A DNA stretch of 17,987 nt from JAVBRD01 sp031548365 (lineage in GTDB: Bacteria > Bacillota > Clostridia > Christensenellales > UBA1750): contig JAVBRD010000034.1 of the NCBI GenBank assembly GCA_031548365.1, positions 1-17,987 on the forward strand, in the 5' to 3' direction. Shown here piece by piece: positions 1 to 7,015 of the stretch (the first letter of the stretch is position 1; each line of letters begins with the position of its first letter). The position numbers and the translations under genes were made by a program. The notes beneath the pieces were generated by a model. That model was not told the DNA's origin and did no database searches. It worked only from the letters and a program-made list of their open reading frames with translations.

Positions 1-1
1 C

Positions 2-142
2 GAGATGGTCATGCCCGGCGACAACGTTGAGATGGAGATCAAGCTGATCACGCCGATCGCGATGGAGCAGGGACTGCGTCTGGCCATCCGTGAAGGCGGC
101 CGCACGGTCGGCGCCGGAACGGTTACCACGGTCATCGAATAA
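2..142 (+). CDS. tuf: Elongation factor Tu, C-terminal end (partial)
   Basis: Only the last 46 codons are present; the gene begins before the window. The readable frame runs from base 2 to a TAA at 140-142 and ends with the typical EF-Tu domain III tail, including MPGDNVEMEIKLITPIAMEQ, then GLRLAIREGGRTVGAGTVT and VIE. EF-Tu is the cytosolic GTPase that carries aminoacyl-tRNA to the ribosome; this part of domain III helps bind tRNA and EF-Ts. The end is intact and shows no frameshift. No good rho-independent terminator follows directly; the nearest hairpin lies in the IS relic at 177-227. Identification is by direct recognition of the conserved tail and is very secure. Confidence 0.96.
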   Translation, partial: EMVMPGDNVEMEIKLITPIAMEQGLRLAIREGGRTVGAGTVTTVIE

Positions 143-176
143 AGAACGAAAAAATTCCCCTTGCGATGAAATGAAG

Positions 177-227
177 TGCACCCCAGACGTTGGACAGTAT
201 GATATACTGAAAAACGACTGGGGTGCA
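177..227 (+). repeat. Nested inverted repeat in the IS left end
   Basis: The outer arms TGCACCCCAG (177-186) and CTGGGGTGCA (218-227) are perfect 10-bp reverse complements. An inner perfect 6-bp hairpin spans 195-209. Transcribed structures like this near IS ends can limit read-through from neighbouring genes. Here it is the first strong hairpin after tuf and might now end tuf transcripts, although no T-run follows it. Confidence 0.6.
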
Positions 228-232
228 TCATC

Positions 233-430
233 ATGCGCAAAGAGATACCGAACAAGCAGTATACAGGGCAATGTAAGCAGCAGGTCGTGGAATGCACGCA
301 TGAACGCAGGCTGTCCTGTCCGGAAATTGCAGGTAAACCTCGTGCAGATCATAAGAATGTGAAACGATGAGAACGGATTTGTCGGACACATGGAGCTGAA
401 GGATTGTTACTGGAGCGCCGGGAGCGCTGA
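233..430 (+). pseudogene. IS3-family OrfA (HTH) pseudogene
   Basis: From the ATG at 233 the frame reads MRKEIPNKQYTGQCKQQVVE and so on, which matches the start of IS3-family OrfA proteins (usual form K-x-Y-T-x-E-F-K-Q-x-V-V-E). It hits TGA at 368-370. The same frame continues at once with ERICRTHGAEGLLLERRER, matching the usual W-E-R-I-Y-x-x-x-G-x-E-G-L-x-x-E-R-R-G-R motif. The stop therefore sits where Trp is expected, consistent with a single TGG to TGA change. A second TGA ends the similarity at 428-430. The helix-turn-helix region also looks shortened. OrfA normally binds the IS ends together with the OrfAB transposase; this copy cannot be functional. The family call rests on motif recognition, not on a database search. 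Confidence 0.6.
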
Positions 431-532
431 TTGCAAAGAGTCAACGTCTGCGCAGAAAATGACTATAAAGACCTTTTCACCGCTTAACCTGTGCGTGGTT
501 ATGCTCGTATCCATCCGGAGAGGGGGGAGTAG
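431..532. other. Short intergenic stretch before the histidine kinase
   Basis: About 100 bases without a supported gene. It is presumably decayed IS sequence followed by the kinase leader. A purine-rich SD, GGAGAGGGGGGAG, lies at 517-529 just ahead of the kinase ATG. I could not assign a convincing promoter: a TATAAA-like box near 463 has no good -35 partner at normal spacing. Confidence 0.4.
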
Positions 533-1903
533 ATGCTCAGCGGCTTGCGCAGAAGGCTTGCGTTGCTCAATGCGGTGCTGTCGGGTGTGCTTTTGCTTTC
601 GATGGCGTTCGCGGGTCTGGCTGTGACCGAGCGGCAGCTGACTCAACAGGGCGAGCGCGACTTGACGATGTATACGGAATCGCTGCTCGAAGCACTCCTC
701 CAAAGCCACAGCGGAGGTGCGGAGATACAGACGCGCGTACCGGGCGACTACATCTATTATTGGGAGTCCGATCAGCTGGCGCAGCTCGTCTTCGGGGACG
801 CGGCGGACGCGGATATCATGAGCGCATCGGTCAAGAAGGTGCGGGATGAGGTTGCGCTTCAGATCTACAGCCAGTGGGGAAGCGAGCCAAACCCCGACAT
901 GATGCAGAACCTCAAGGCCGCGCAACTCTACATACGTGCGCCGCAAGCGGATGGGCGGCCCGCGATCGTGATCCCGCCCGCGTTCATGATCTCAAGGACG
1001 AAGAAGAGCATGCTGATTGCGGATGACACGGGAGCGTCGTTCCGCGTATCCGTGACCGTGCTGGGCACGACCCCGCCGCAGCTGATGCTCGTTCTTCAGA
1101 ACCGCGGTCAGGAACTTGGCGCGCGCAACCGGCTCAGAATGCTCTTTTTCGGGAGCGCGGCGCTCGGGCTTGTTCTTGTCGGCTTGGCGAGTTTGTTTGT
1201 CAGCTCGCGGAGCATTCGTCCGGTAGAGGAGTCGATCAAGCGGCAGAGGGAGTTTGTCGCTGCGGCATCGCATGAGCTCCGCTCGCCTGTTGCGGCGGTT
1301 CGCGCAAATGCCGATGTGCTCGCGGACGCGCCTTTGGGTGACTTTGCTCCCTTCCTGGAATCCATCCGGCTTGAGAGTGAGCGCATGACACGGCTTGTGA
1401 CTGATCTCCTCGTTCTTGCGCGCGCTGACGCGGGTGAGATGCGCGTGAGCATCGCCGTGTGCGATGTGTCCGAGGTTGCGGCGCAGGTGATTGCTGCCAT
1501 GAGCCCTCTAGCGGTCAAAAAAGAGATCGAGCTTCATTCATCACTCGATCCCGCGATGGCGATGGGGGACGCGCTGCGCCTCAAGCAGGCGCTGACCATC
1601 TTGGTCGACAACGCCATCCGTTATACGCCGGATGGCGGAAACGTGCGTGTAGGCGTGAGGCAACAGGGTGCGAGCGTCATGATCGCCGTGGCGGACACCG
1701 GCATGGGCATCCCGGACGAAATCAAGAGCCGCGTGTTCGACCGCTTTTACCGGGGTGACGCTGCGCGTACCCACAACGACGGAGGCACTGGGCTTGGCCT
1801 GAGCATCGCGCGTCAGCTCGTTACGCAGATGAACGGCACGCTCACGCTGGAGGACAATCCTGGTGGTGGCTCTGTGTTTGAGTTGCGCCTTAAAGTCCCC
1901 TGA
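533..1903 (+). CDS. Sensor histidine kinase, two-component system
   Basis: This 456-residue membrane protein should autophosphorylate on His and pass the phosphate to a response regulator. An N-terminal membrane segment (about residues 9-30) and a second one (about 203-224) frame an extracytoplasmic sensor region of roughly 170 residues that I do not recognise. After a short linker comes the HisKA H-box FVAAASHELRSPVAAVRAN, with phospho-acceptor His247, and then a complete HATPase_c domain: N-box LVDNAIRYTP (357-366), G1 ADTGMGIP (387-394), F-box VFDRFYRGD and G2 GGTGLGLSIA (417-426). All catalytic motifs are present, so it should be active. The ATG is supported by a strong purine-rich SD. 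There is no response regulator on either side: an IS relic lies upstream and an unrelated gene converges from downstream. Signal and partner are unknown. Confidence 0.93.
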   Translation: MLSGLRRRLALLNAVLSGVLLLSMAFAGLAVTERQLTQQGERDLTMYTESLLEALLQSHSGGAEIQTRVPGDYIYYWESDQLAQLVFGDAADADIMSASVKKVRDEVALQIYSQWGSEPNPDMMQNLKAAQLYIRAPQADGRPAIVIPPAFMISRTKKSMLIADDTGASFRVSVTVLGTTPPQLMLVLQNRGQELGARNRLRMLFFGSAALGLVLVGLASLFVSSRSIRPVEESIKRQREFVAAASHELRSPVAAVRANADVLADAPLGDFAPFLESIRLESERMTRLVTDLLVLARADAGEMRVSIAVCDVSEVAAQVIAAMSPLAVKKEIELHSSLDPAMAMGDALRLKQALTILVDNAIRYTPDGGNVRVGVRQQGASVMIAVADTGMGIPDEIKSRVFDRFYRGDAARTHNDGGTGLGLSIARQLVTQMNGTLTLEDNPGGGSVFELRLKVP

Positions 1904-2942
1904 GCATGCGCATGTAGTCGCGTGCAACCTGCAGGTCCTGAAGGCCGTCCTCGCTTGTCGCGGGGGCGGTTCCTGTTCCTGTGCAGAGATTGACGAAGTT
2001 TTGCGCTTGATTTCTCATGGCCGAGACCGTGGGCAGGATGGGCGACACATAGGATGGCAGATCCTTGCCGTTGTCCCGCATGATCGTGACCGTGCCTGCG
2101 CGCGATGTCGCGAGGGGCGCGGGCAGGTCGATGCGTACGAATCCCTTTTCAAAGCAGGCGATCGCGCTCTCTTGCCAGTCGCTCGTCAGCTGATAAGCGG
2201 CCATCTCAAGGGAACAGCACACGCCGGAAGGAGTCTCACCCACGAGCAGGACACCGCTCTTTGGCGCGGAGACGACCGCGTAATCCTCGCCCGCAAGGAA
2301 ACGCATCAAGTTGACCTGATGGATGTAATAGTTGACAAAAAAATCGTACTGCTTCGCGGTTTTTTCATCGAAATAGGCCATTTCTGCGTAATCTTCGAGT
2401 TTGTTTTGCGGATAGGGCATGTTTGAAGGCACGAATCCGAATTTGCCCGCCTGCCAATAGCCGGGGGGCATGCTCGATCGGATGTAGCGGAGCTTGCCGT
2501 ACTCGCCGCTCGACTGCCACTGGCGAATCACCTTGACCGCATACTCGGTCGCGGGATCGGAGCGTTTGTGGTAGCCCATCATGTGCACGCAGCCCGACAC
2601 TTTTTCCAAAGCAAGCAGTTTTTGGCCGTTTTCAACCGATAGGCAGAGCGGTTTTTCGGTCATGAGGGGTTTTCCCTTGCGGATAATCTGCGGCAGGATG
2701 TCCGCATTCGCCTTGTACTGCTGAACGCAGACATAGCCGTCGACGGTTTCGCTTTCAAGCATTTGTGAAATTTCGGGGTACACTCGCGGGATGCCGTGGT
2801 TGGACGCAACTCTCGCGGCCATGTCTGTGCGCGCGTCCGCGACGGCGACCACCTCGCAATCGGGGATTTGCATGTAGTTTTCCAGATGCGCGAGCTGTCC
2901 CATAAAACCCACACCCGCGAATGCAAGTTTGACCTTGGCCAT
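1890..2942 (-). CDS. Gfo/Idh/MocA family NAD(P)-dependent oxidoreductase
   Basis: A 350-residue cytosolic dehydrogenase of the glucose-fructose oxidoreductase / inositol dehydrogenase family. The N-terminus KVKLAFAGVGFMGQLAHL holds the Rossmann GxGxxG (G10, G12, G15). EKPLCLS (96-102) is the family's conserved EKP motif, with Lys97 expected at the active site, and YYIHQVNLMRFLAG (about 205-218) supplies the usual His (His208). Length is normal. Members oxidise or epimerise sugars, inositols or amino sugars; the substrate here cannot be read from sequence. A GGGAGGG SD lies upstream of the ATG. The gene starts 15 bp after the NlpC/P60 gene on the same strand, which suggests co-transcription. 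Its 3' end overlaps the convergent kinase by 14 bp (1890-1903). A link to the sugar cluster starting 1.5 kb upstream is possible but unproven. Confidence 0.9.
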   Translation of the reverse strand: MAKVKLAFAGVGFMGQLAHLENYMQIPDCEVVAVADARTDMAARVASNHGIPRVYPEISQMLESETVDGYVCVQQYKANADILPQIIRKGKPLMTEKPLCLSVENGQKLLALEKVSGCVHMMGYHKRSDPATEYAVKVIRQWQSSGEYGKLRYIRSSMPPGYWQAGKFGFVPSNMPYPQNKLEDYAEMAYFDEKTAKQYDFFVNYYIHQVNLMRFLAGEDYAVVSAPKSGVLLVGETPSGVCCSLEMAAYQLTSDWQESAIACFEKGFVRIDLPAPLATSRAGTVTIMRDNGKDLPSYVSPILPTVSAMRNQAQNFVNLCTGTGTAPATSEDGLQDLQVARDYMRMLRGL

Positions 2943-2957
2943 AGAAATCCCTCCCGC

Positions 2958-4295
2958 CTAATCGAAAACGCGCTTAGCGCAAATGAAGTGTTTTGTCCAG
3001 TAGGAGTTTTCGCGTATGTCCTTGGTGACCCGTACCTTGCCGTTTGATGACGACGCGTCGATCATGGTGCCGTTGCCCTGATAGATTCCGACGTGCCCGT
3101 CGAAGCAGAGGATGTCGCCCTTTCTAAGGTCGGACATGCTGCTGATGGTTTTGTAGGAGGAGGAGCGCCAGCCGTCGCTTGTCATGTAGCGCAGGGATAC
3201 GCCCGCCTCTTTGAGGCAGTAGTATACAAAACCTGAGCAGTCGAATGTGCTGGGCCCTTTTGCGCCGAACACGTATTTTTTGCCTTTAAGGCCCTGAGCG
3301 ATGTCGATCAGCTTGTCGACCCCTTTGGCGGAGGAAGATGACTTGGCCGTCGCCTTGGGTGTGGCGCCGGGTTTGGGGGTGGGTGTCGCCTTTTTAGGCG
3401 TGGTGCCCGGTTTGGGTGTGGGAGTCGGTGTCGGCTTGGGTGTTGGCGCGGGCTTGGCTTTTTCAGAATACAGCGCCTCGCGCGTTTTGGAGCCGATCAC
3501 GCCGTCGTTCTTGAGGCCGTTGCGTTTCTGGAATGCTTGGACAGCGGCCAGCGTCGCTTCGCCGAATGTGCCATTGGCGCGTTCCTTCAGGTACCCAAGC
3601 TCGCGCAGCTGTTTTTGCATCTCGAGGATGTCTGTGCCGCGATCGCCCTTGCGCACGACGTAGGGCAGCGCTTCGTCGGAAAAGAGCAGCTTGAGCGTAT
3701 CCGGGCCTGCGATGCCGTCGACAAGCAGGCCGTGCTCGCGCTGGAACAGCTGGAGTGAGTACTGCGTGACGAAGCCATAGAACTCTGTCGGCTCGTCGTT
3801 CTCCATGTAGTCCAGGTCCATCAAACGCTCTTGCAGCTCCATAACACGCGGGTTTGTCTCGCCTGGGTTGAGCTTTGCGTAGGGGTCGTCGACCGGGGCG
3901 GGCGACTCGTCCACCGGCGGCACGTATACAGCATCTTCACCCGTTTCAAAGTCGAATGTGGGATCCGGTTCAGGTTCCGGCGTGATTTCGGGGGTGGCGG
4001 GCGCTTCGGGCGCGACCGAGGGCGTTGGCGGGACGGCCGCAGCAAGCGCGGCGGGGTCTTTCCGGCTGGCGGAGGCCGCAACGACCGCCGCGATCACACC
4101 GACCAGCACCATGAACGTGACAGCCGCAGCAACGGCGATGCGTATGCCGGGCGCGGAAAAAAAACCGGTGCGCGCGCCGCCGGTGTACGCAGCGGACCGA
4201 AGTGTGCTTCTGCGCCTTGGACCCGTGTTGTTCTTCCTCAAAAGACCCGTAAGCGTGAGCGCGTGGATCATGATCTGCTCGAGTCGTTCTTTCAA
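2958..4295 (-). CDS. Membrane-anchored NlpC/P60 peptidoglycan hydrolase with two PG-binding repeats
   Basis: Predicted cell-wall endopeptidase, 445 residues from a TTG start. Order: a cytoplasmic basic N-terminus; one membrane segment (about 51-74, IRIAVAAAVTFMVLVGVIAA); an acidic Pro-rich spacer; two PG_binding_1 domains (about 142-207 and 213-279, each with a Q-x-F-Q-x-x-x-G-L type core); a Thr/Pro/Lys linker (about 281-320); and a C-terminal NlpC/P60 domain with catalytic Cys353 in FDCSGF and His401 in DGHVGIY. The third position, often His, appears to be Asp413 (MIDASS). Such enzymes cut the stem peptide outside the membrane. The usual longer reading starts at ATG 4325, which lacks an SD and lies at or before the predicted transcript start; TTG 4295 has AAGGAG 8 nt upstream, so I prefer it. 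The gene is first in a likely two-gene unit with the oxidoreductase. Confidence 0.88.
   Translation of the reverse strand: MKERLEQIMIHALTLTGLLRKNNTGPRRRSTLRSAAYTGGARTGFFSAPGIRIAVAAAVTFMVLVGVIAAVVAASASRKDPAALAAAVPPTPSVAPEAPATPEITPEPEPDPTFDFETGEDAVYVPPVDESPAPVDDPYAKLNPGETNPRVMELQERLMDLDYMENDEPTEFYGFVTQYSLQLFQREHGLLVDGIAGPDTLKLLFSDEALPYVVRKGDRGTDILEMQKQLRELGYLKERANGTFGEATLAAVQAFQKRNGLKNDGVIGSKTREALYSEKAKPAPTPKPTPTPTPKPGTTPKKATPTPKPGATPKATAKSSSSAKGVDKLIDIAQGLKGKKYVFGAKGPSTFDCSGFVYYCLKEAGVSLRYMTSDGWRSSSYKTISSMSDLRKGDILCFDGHVGIYQGNGTMIDASSSNGKVRVTKDIRENSYWTKHFICAKRVFD
3336..3455 (-). repeat. Low-complexity T/P/K linker repeat
   Basis: This encodes the linker between the peptidoglycan-binding and NlpC/P60 domains as imperfect repeats of TPKP/TPTP units (KPTPTPTPKPGTTPKK and similar). 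On the plus strand it appears as GGTGTGGGTGTCGG-like repeats. Extended Thr/Pro linkers are common in wall-spanning Gram-positive proteins. The region may vary in length between strains. Confidence 0.7.
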
Positions 4296-4303
4296 ACCAT
4301 TGG

Positions 4304-4309
4304 CTCCTT
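4304..4309 (-). promoter_or_regulatory. Shine-Dalgarno site favouring the TTG start of the NlpC/P60 gene
   Basis: Read on the minus strand this is AAGGAG, 8 nt before the TTG at 4293-4295. The upstream ATG (4323-4325) has no comparable site. This decides the preferred start. Confidence 0.6.
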
Positions 4310-4328
4310 GGTGTGGCTTCCTCATGAC

Positions 4329-4357
4329 AGTTTATCAGCCGGACACAAGAAAATCAA
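4329..4357 (-). promoter_or_regulatory. Predicted sigma-A-type promoter for NlpC/P60
   Basis: Minus strand: -35 TTGATT (4352-4357), 17-bp spacer, -10 TAAACT (4329-4334). Each box matches 4 of 6 consensus bases. The expected transcript start near 4322 leaves the ATG at 4325 outside the mRNA and agrees with the TTG start at 4295. Confidence 0.45.
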
Positions 4358-4392
4358 TCGCTAAGTGAGGCGGCGAGCGTTGCTTTGTGTCC
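4341..4392 (-). repeat. Inverted repeat between the GH4 and NlpC/P60 genes
   Basis: The arms GGACACAA (4341-4348) and TTGTGTCC (4385-4392) are perfect 8-bp reverse complements separated by 36 bp. Within the loop a further imperfect pairing (AATCGCT with AGCGTT, one bulge) could extend the structure. The proximal arm lies inside the spacer of the predicted NlpC/P60 promoter, so an operator role is possible; without a T-run it is a poor terminator. Confidence 0.45.
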
Positions 4393-4494
4393 TGCACATG
4401 CCGAGAGGAGCGTAACCGGGAGCGGTGGCAGCCGGGGAACGACGCAGCCGAGCGAATGGGCGCCGTGAAACGCGCGGGTTCCCGCCTTCATGGA

Positions 4495-5913
4495 CTAGTG
4501 CTCTTTTGCGAGTTCGCCAAATCGCGCGTGGATTGCGAGCGCAGGGTCGATGGGGGTGTCCGCGCGCACGGTGTTGGCGGGGATGGAAATGGCCGGCGCG
4601 CGGCGAACGGCTTTCCCCGCAAACTGCGGGAGGTAGTCGCGCTGGGATTCCAGCATGTCGGCGACCATGTCGCGAATCTCGCGGAGCGTAAGCTTTGCGG
4701 CCGTGAGAGGGTCAAGTGCGGCGGCTTGGACCAACAGTTCGGGATCGCCCCGCGTCGCGGCCAAAACCGCCAGCCGCTGAACGCCAATGTTGGTCATGTT
4801 GAGCGCTGCCAGCTGGGGCGGGAGTTCGCCCACGAGCGTAGGATGAAGACCGAGCGCGTCGGCGTAGACCGGGCCTTCGGCGATGCAGTCAGGCGGCAGG
4901 TTGGCGATCATGCCCGAATTGCGCAGGTTGCCGTTGAAACGGAACGGGCGGTTGAGCTCAATCGCTTCGATGATGCGGGAACCGTACTCGACCGAGCGCG
5001 GAGGGAGAGTGTCGGGTTCACGAGCGAGCATGTCAAGCCCGCTGTACTTCTCCGCGGTGTGCTTCGCAAACGACAGATATGCGCCCGTTTCACCGCCGAA
5101 GCCCGGCTCGTCGCAGTAAAGCGCAAGCGCAGCGTCGTTCTTGCGGAACCAGGGCAGGTATTCGGAGAGGTGGCCGGTGGACTCGGTCATGAAATAGCCG
5201 AAGTGTCGCATGACCTCGCCGCGCACTTTCTCGTTCGCGTAAAACTCGGGTCTCTCCATGCGCTCGCGCAGGATGGGGTAGAGATCGCGGCCCTCGGTCT
5301 TGATCTCAAGAAACCACCCCATGTGGTTGATGCCCGCGCACAGGTAGTCGATCTTGCGTTTATCAACACCTACGACTCCAGCGATCAGGTCGAGTGTGGT
5401 CTGCACGCCGTGGCAGAGGCCCACGGATTTGACGCAGGCATCCGCGAGCATCCAGCACACGGTGGCCATGGGGTTGACGTAGTTGAGCACCAGCGCTTCG
5501 GGACAGAGCCTTTTGATGAGCGCGGCCATCTCAAGGCAAACCGGTGCGGTGCGCGCGGTGCGGAAAATACCGCCGGGGCCCATCGTGTCCCCGATGCACT
5601 GATCGACGCCATAGCGCAAAGGGATCTCGATATCGGTTTGGTAGACATCCACGCCGCCCACTTGGTACGTCGCGATTACGTAGTCAGCGCCGTCAAGCGC
5701 CTCAGCCATGGACGTGTGGCAGGTGACCCTGGCGGGCAGTTTGCAACGGGCAATGACGCGGTCGGCGAGCGCCTTGACCTGTGACTGTTTCCCAAGGGAG
5801 GGTGCCATCAGGCGAAAATGCGTGTCTTCAAGCCCCGGAGTCGCGAGAATGTCGAGCAAAAGCGTCTTGCAGAAAATGATGCTTCCAGCGCCGATGATCG
5901 CGATGGATCTCAT
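4495..5913 (-). CDS. Glycoside hydrolase family 4 (MelA/AglA-like), NAD- and metal-dependent
   Basis: A 472-residue cytosolic enzyme. GH4 enzymes hydrolyse glycosides by an NAD+-dependent oxidation-elimination route that needs a divalent metal. Seen here: an N-terminal Rossmann fold, SIAIIGAGSIIFCKTLLLDI; GDTMGPGGIFRTART (109-122), the pattern of the alpha-galactosidase/alpha-glucuronidase side of the family; NYVNPM (144-149); Cys167 in LCHGVQ and His197 in GINHMGWF, the expected metal ligands. Length matches MelA-type enzymes. The start is the ATG at 5913 with AAAGAGGTGG upstream; longer readings would run into the preceding propeller gene and have no GH4 content. It is last in the carbohydrate block, 25 bp after the propeller gene. 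The exact sugar (galactose, glucose or glucuronate) cannot be fixed; a uronic substrate would fit the neighbouring lyases. Confidence 0.92.
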   Translation of the reverse strand: MRSIAIIGAGSIIFCKTLLLDILATPGLEDTHFRLMAPSLGKQSQVKALADRVIARCKLPARVTCHTSMAEALDGADYVIATYQVGGVDVYQTDIEIPLRYGVDQCIGDTMGPGGIFRTARTAPVCLEMAALIKRLCPEALVLNYVNPMATVCWMLADACVKSVGLCHGVQTTLDLIAGVVGVDKRKIDYLCAGINHMGWFLEIKTEGRDLYPILRERMERPEFYANEKVRGEVMRHFGYFMTESTGHLSEYLPWFRKNDAALALYCDEPGFGGETGAYLSFAKHTAEKYSGLDMLAREPDTLPPRSVEYGSRIIEAIELNRPFRFNGNLRNSGMIANLPPDCIAEGPVYADALGLHPTLVGELPPQLAALNMTNIGVQRLAVLAATRGDPELLVQAAALDPLTAAKLTLREIRDMVADMLESQRDYLPQFAGKAVRRAPAISIPANTVRADTPIDPALAIHARFGELAKEH

Positions 5914-5938
5914 GATTGCCACCTCTTTGATGGGGCCA

Positions 5939-6993
5939 TTACCCAAGATTGGTGAATAGGTACAGACCTGTTTTGCCGGGTGCGATGATGTCCATGTGGC
6001 CGCATCCGCGAAGATCTGAGAGCGCAAACCAGATGCCCGCGCCGGCTGAAGCCTCGGGCGCGCCGTGGTCGATGACGTGCTTTGTGAACCGTCCGCCATG
6101 CATTTTGTAATAGTAAACACCTGGGTCGTCATTGTCGCCCGGGTCCCGGCCGCAGTGCGCGCGGAAGCGCTTTCCCGTGATGAGCTCAAGCGTGCCGTCG
6201 CCGTCGATGTCGCAAAGCTGGAGATCGTGCGCTTGGGCAATCTCATCGTCAATGTAGTGTTTGATCCACGCGCGCCTGCCGGACGCGTCCCGCGCCTGTT
6301 CGAGCCAGTATAGCCCATAGTTGTGCGCGTTACCCACGATCAGGTCGGACAGGCCGTCGCCGTTGACGTCGTGCACGAGGATTGGCACGCTCGCCGAACC
6401 GAGGGAAAACTCGGACGAGAGCGTCCATGGGCCGGACAGCGGGCCGCCTCCCGGCTGGTGGAGGACGCCGCCCGCAAGGATGATCTCGATCTTGCCGTCT
6501 CCGTCGACGTCGCCAAACCCCATGCCGTGCCCGGAGGGCGAATCGTGAAGCACGTGCCTGACGAATTGTCCATTGACGAGCTTGTAGCAGCGCACAGGTC
6601 CGCCGGGGTGTTTGGGAAGACCTCGGAAACGCCGTCACCGTCAATGTCGTATAAGCGGATGGTTTCGATGCTCCCGCATGCGTCGATGTCGTGCGTGATC
6701 CACTCCCCGCCCTTCGCGCCCGGGTTTTCGCGCCAGCGGAGCGTCTTACCCCACCAGCCCCCTGTGACGATGTCTGTCCACCCGTCACCGTTGACATCTA
6801 TACCGATGTCGGAAAAATCGTCGAAATAGTCCTCTGTAGGCGCGATATCACAGATTTTGTGCTTTTTTGTGAAATCCGGCCCTTCGTACCAGTACGCGCC
6901 GCTCACGATATCCGGGATGCCGTCGTTGTTGACATCGAACACGGCCGCGGCCTCGTAGGTTTCCGTGCTGATCATCCTTTTTTCAAACCGCAT
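5939..6993 (-). pseudogene. FG-GAP/VCBS-repeat beta-propeller protein, frameshifted
   Basis: Two overlapping frames together encode one protein of about 351 residues. The 5' part (from ATG 6993, SD AAGGAG 8 nt upstream) holds DVNNDGIPDIVSGAYWYEG, DVNGDGWTDIVTGGWWGKT and DIDGDGVSEVFPN. The 3' part continues with DVDGDGKIEIILAGG, DVNGDGLSDLIVGNAHN and DIDGDGTLELITGKR to a TAA at 5939. Each D-x-[DN]-x-D-G is a calcium-loop-like FG-GAP/VCBS blade, six to seven in all, so a seven-bladed propeller is likely. The frame breaks at a short run of C (plus-strand GGGG, 6605-6608): one extra base restores ...NTPGGPVRCYKLVNG. The rest of both halves is clean, so the break is recent or an error in the sequence. 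There is no signal peptide, which is unusual for FG-GAP proteins. Its place among lyases suggests sugar binding or cleavage, but its function is unknown. Confidence 0.78.
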
Positions 6994-7015
6994 GTACGCA
7001 TCTCCTTGCGCAAAC

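Larger units (their letters stand above)
172..430 (+). mobile_element. Remnant of an IS3-family insertion sequence (left end only)
   Basis: The sequence from 172 begins TGAAGTGCACCCCAGACGTT, which resembles the terminal inverted repeats of IS3-family (IS150-like) elements of Bacillota. The block TGCACCCCAG (177-186) is repeated in reverse complement at 218-227, and a smaller perfect hairpin, CAGTAT-GAT-ATACTG (195-209), lies inside it. A decayed orfA follows (233-430). I find no orfB (DDE transposase) and no matching right end before the kinase gene at 533, so this is a truncated, immobile fossil. The right boundary given here is just the end of recognisable orfA homology. Confidence 0.6.

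Noticed and set aside
190..208. TTGGAC/TATACT as an IS promoter
   Set aside because: The spacing of 7 bp is far too short for a sigma-A promoter.
3336..3455. GGTGTGGG-like repeats considered as a CRISPR or minisatellite
   Set aside because: The repeats are in frame, irregular and without spacers; they encode the Thr/Pro/Lys linker of the NlpC/P60 protein.
4474..4485. Small GCGGG-TT-CCCGC hairpin after the GH4 stop as a terminator
   Set aside because: The loop of two bases is too small and no T-run follows on the minus strand; I see no convincing terminator for the GH4 operon in 4326-4494.
4387..5784. Long plus-strand open frame (465 codons) over the GH4 gene
   Set aside because: It is antisense to a gene with clear GH4 motifs, is rich in Arg/His/Val as expected of a GC-rich shadow frame, and shows no recognisable domain.
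5914..6318. N-terminal extension of the GH4 frame upstream of 5913
   Set aside because: The extension is out-of-frame translation of the propeller gene, low in recognisable content; the Rossmann start MRSIAIIGAG with its own SD is at 5913.
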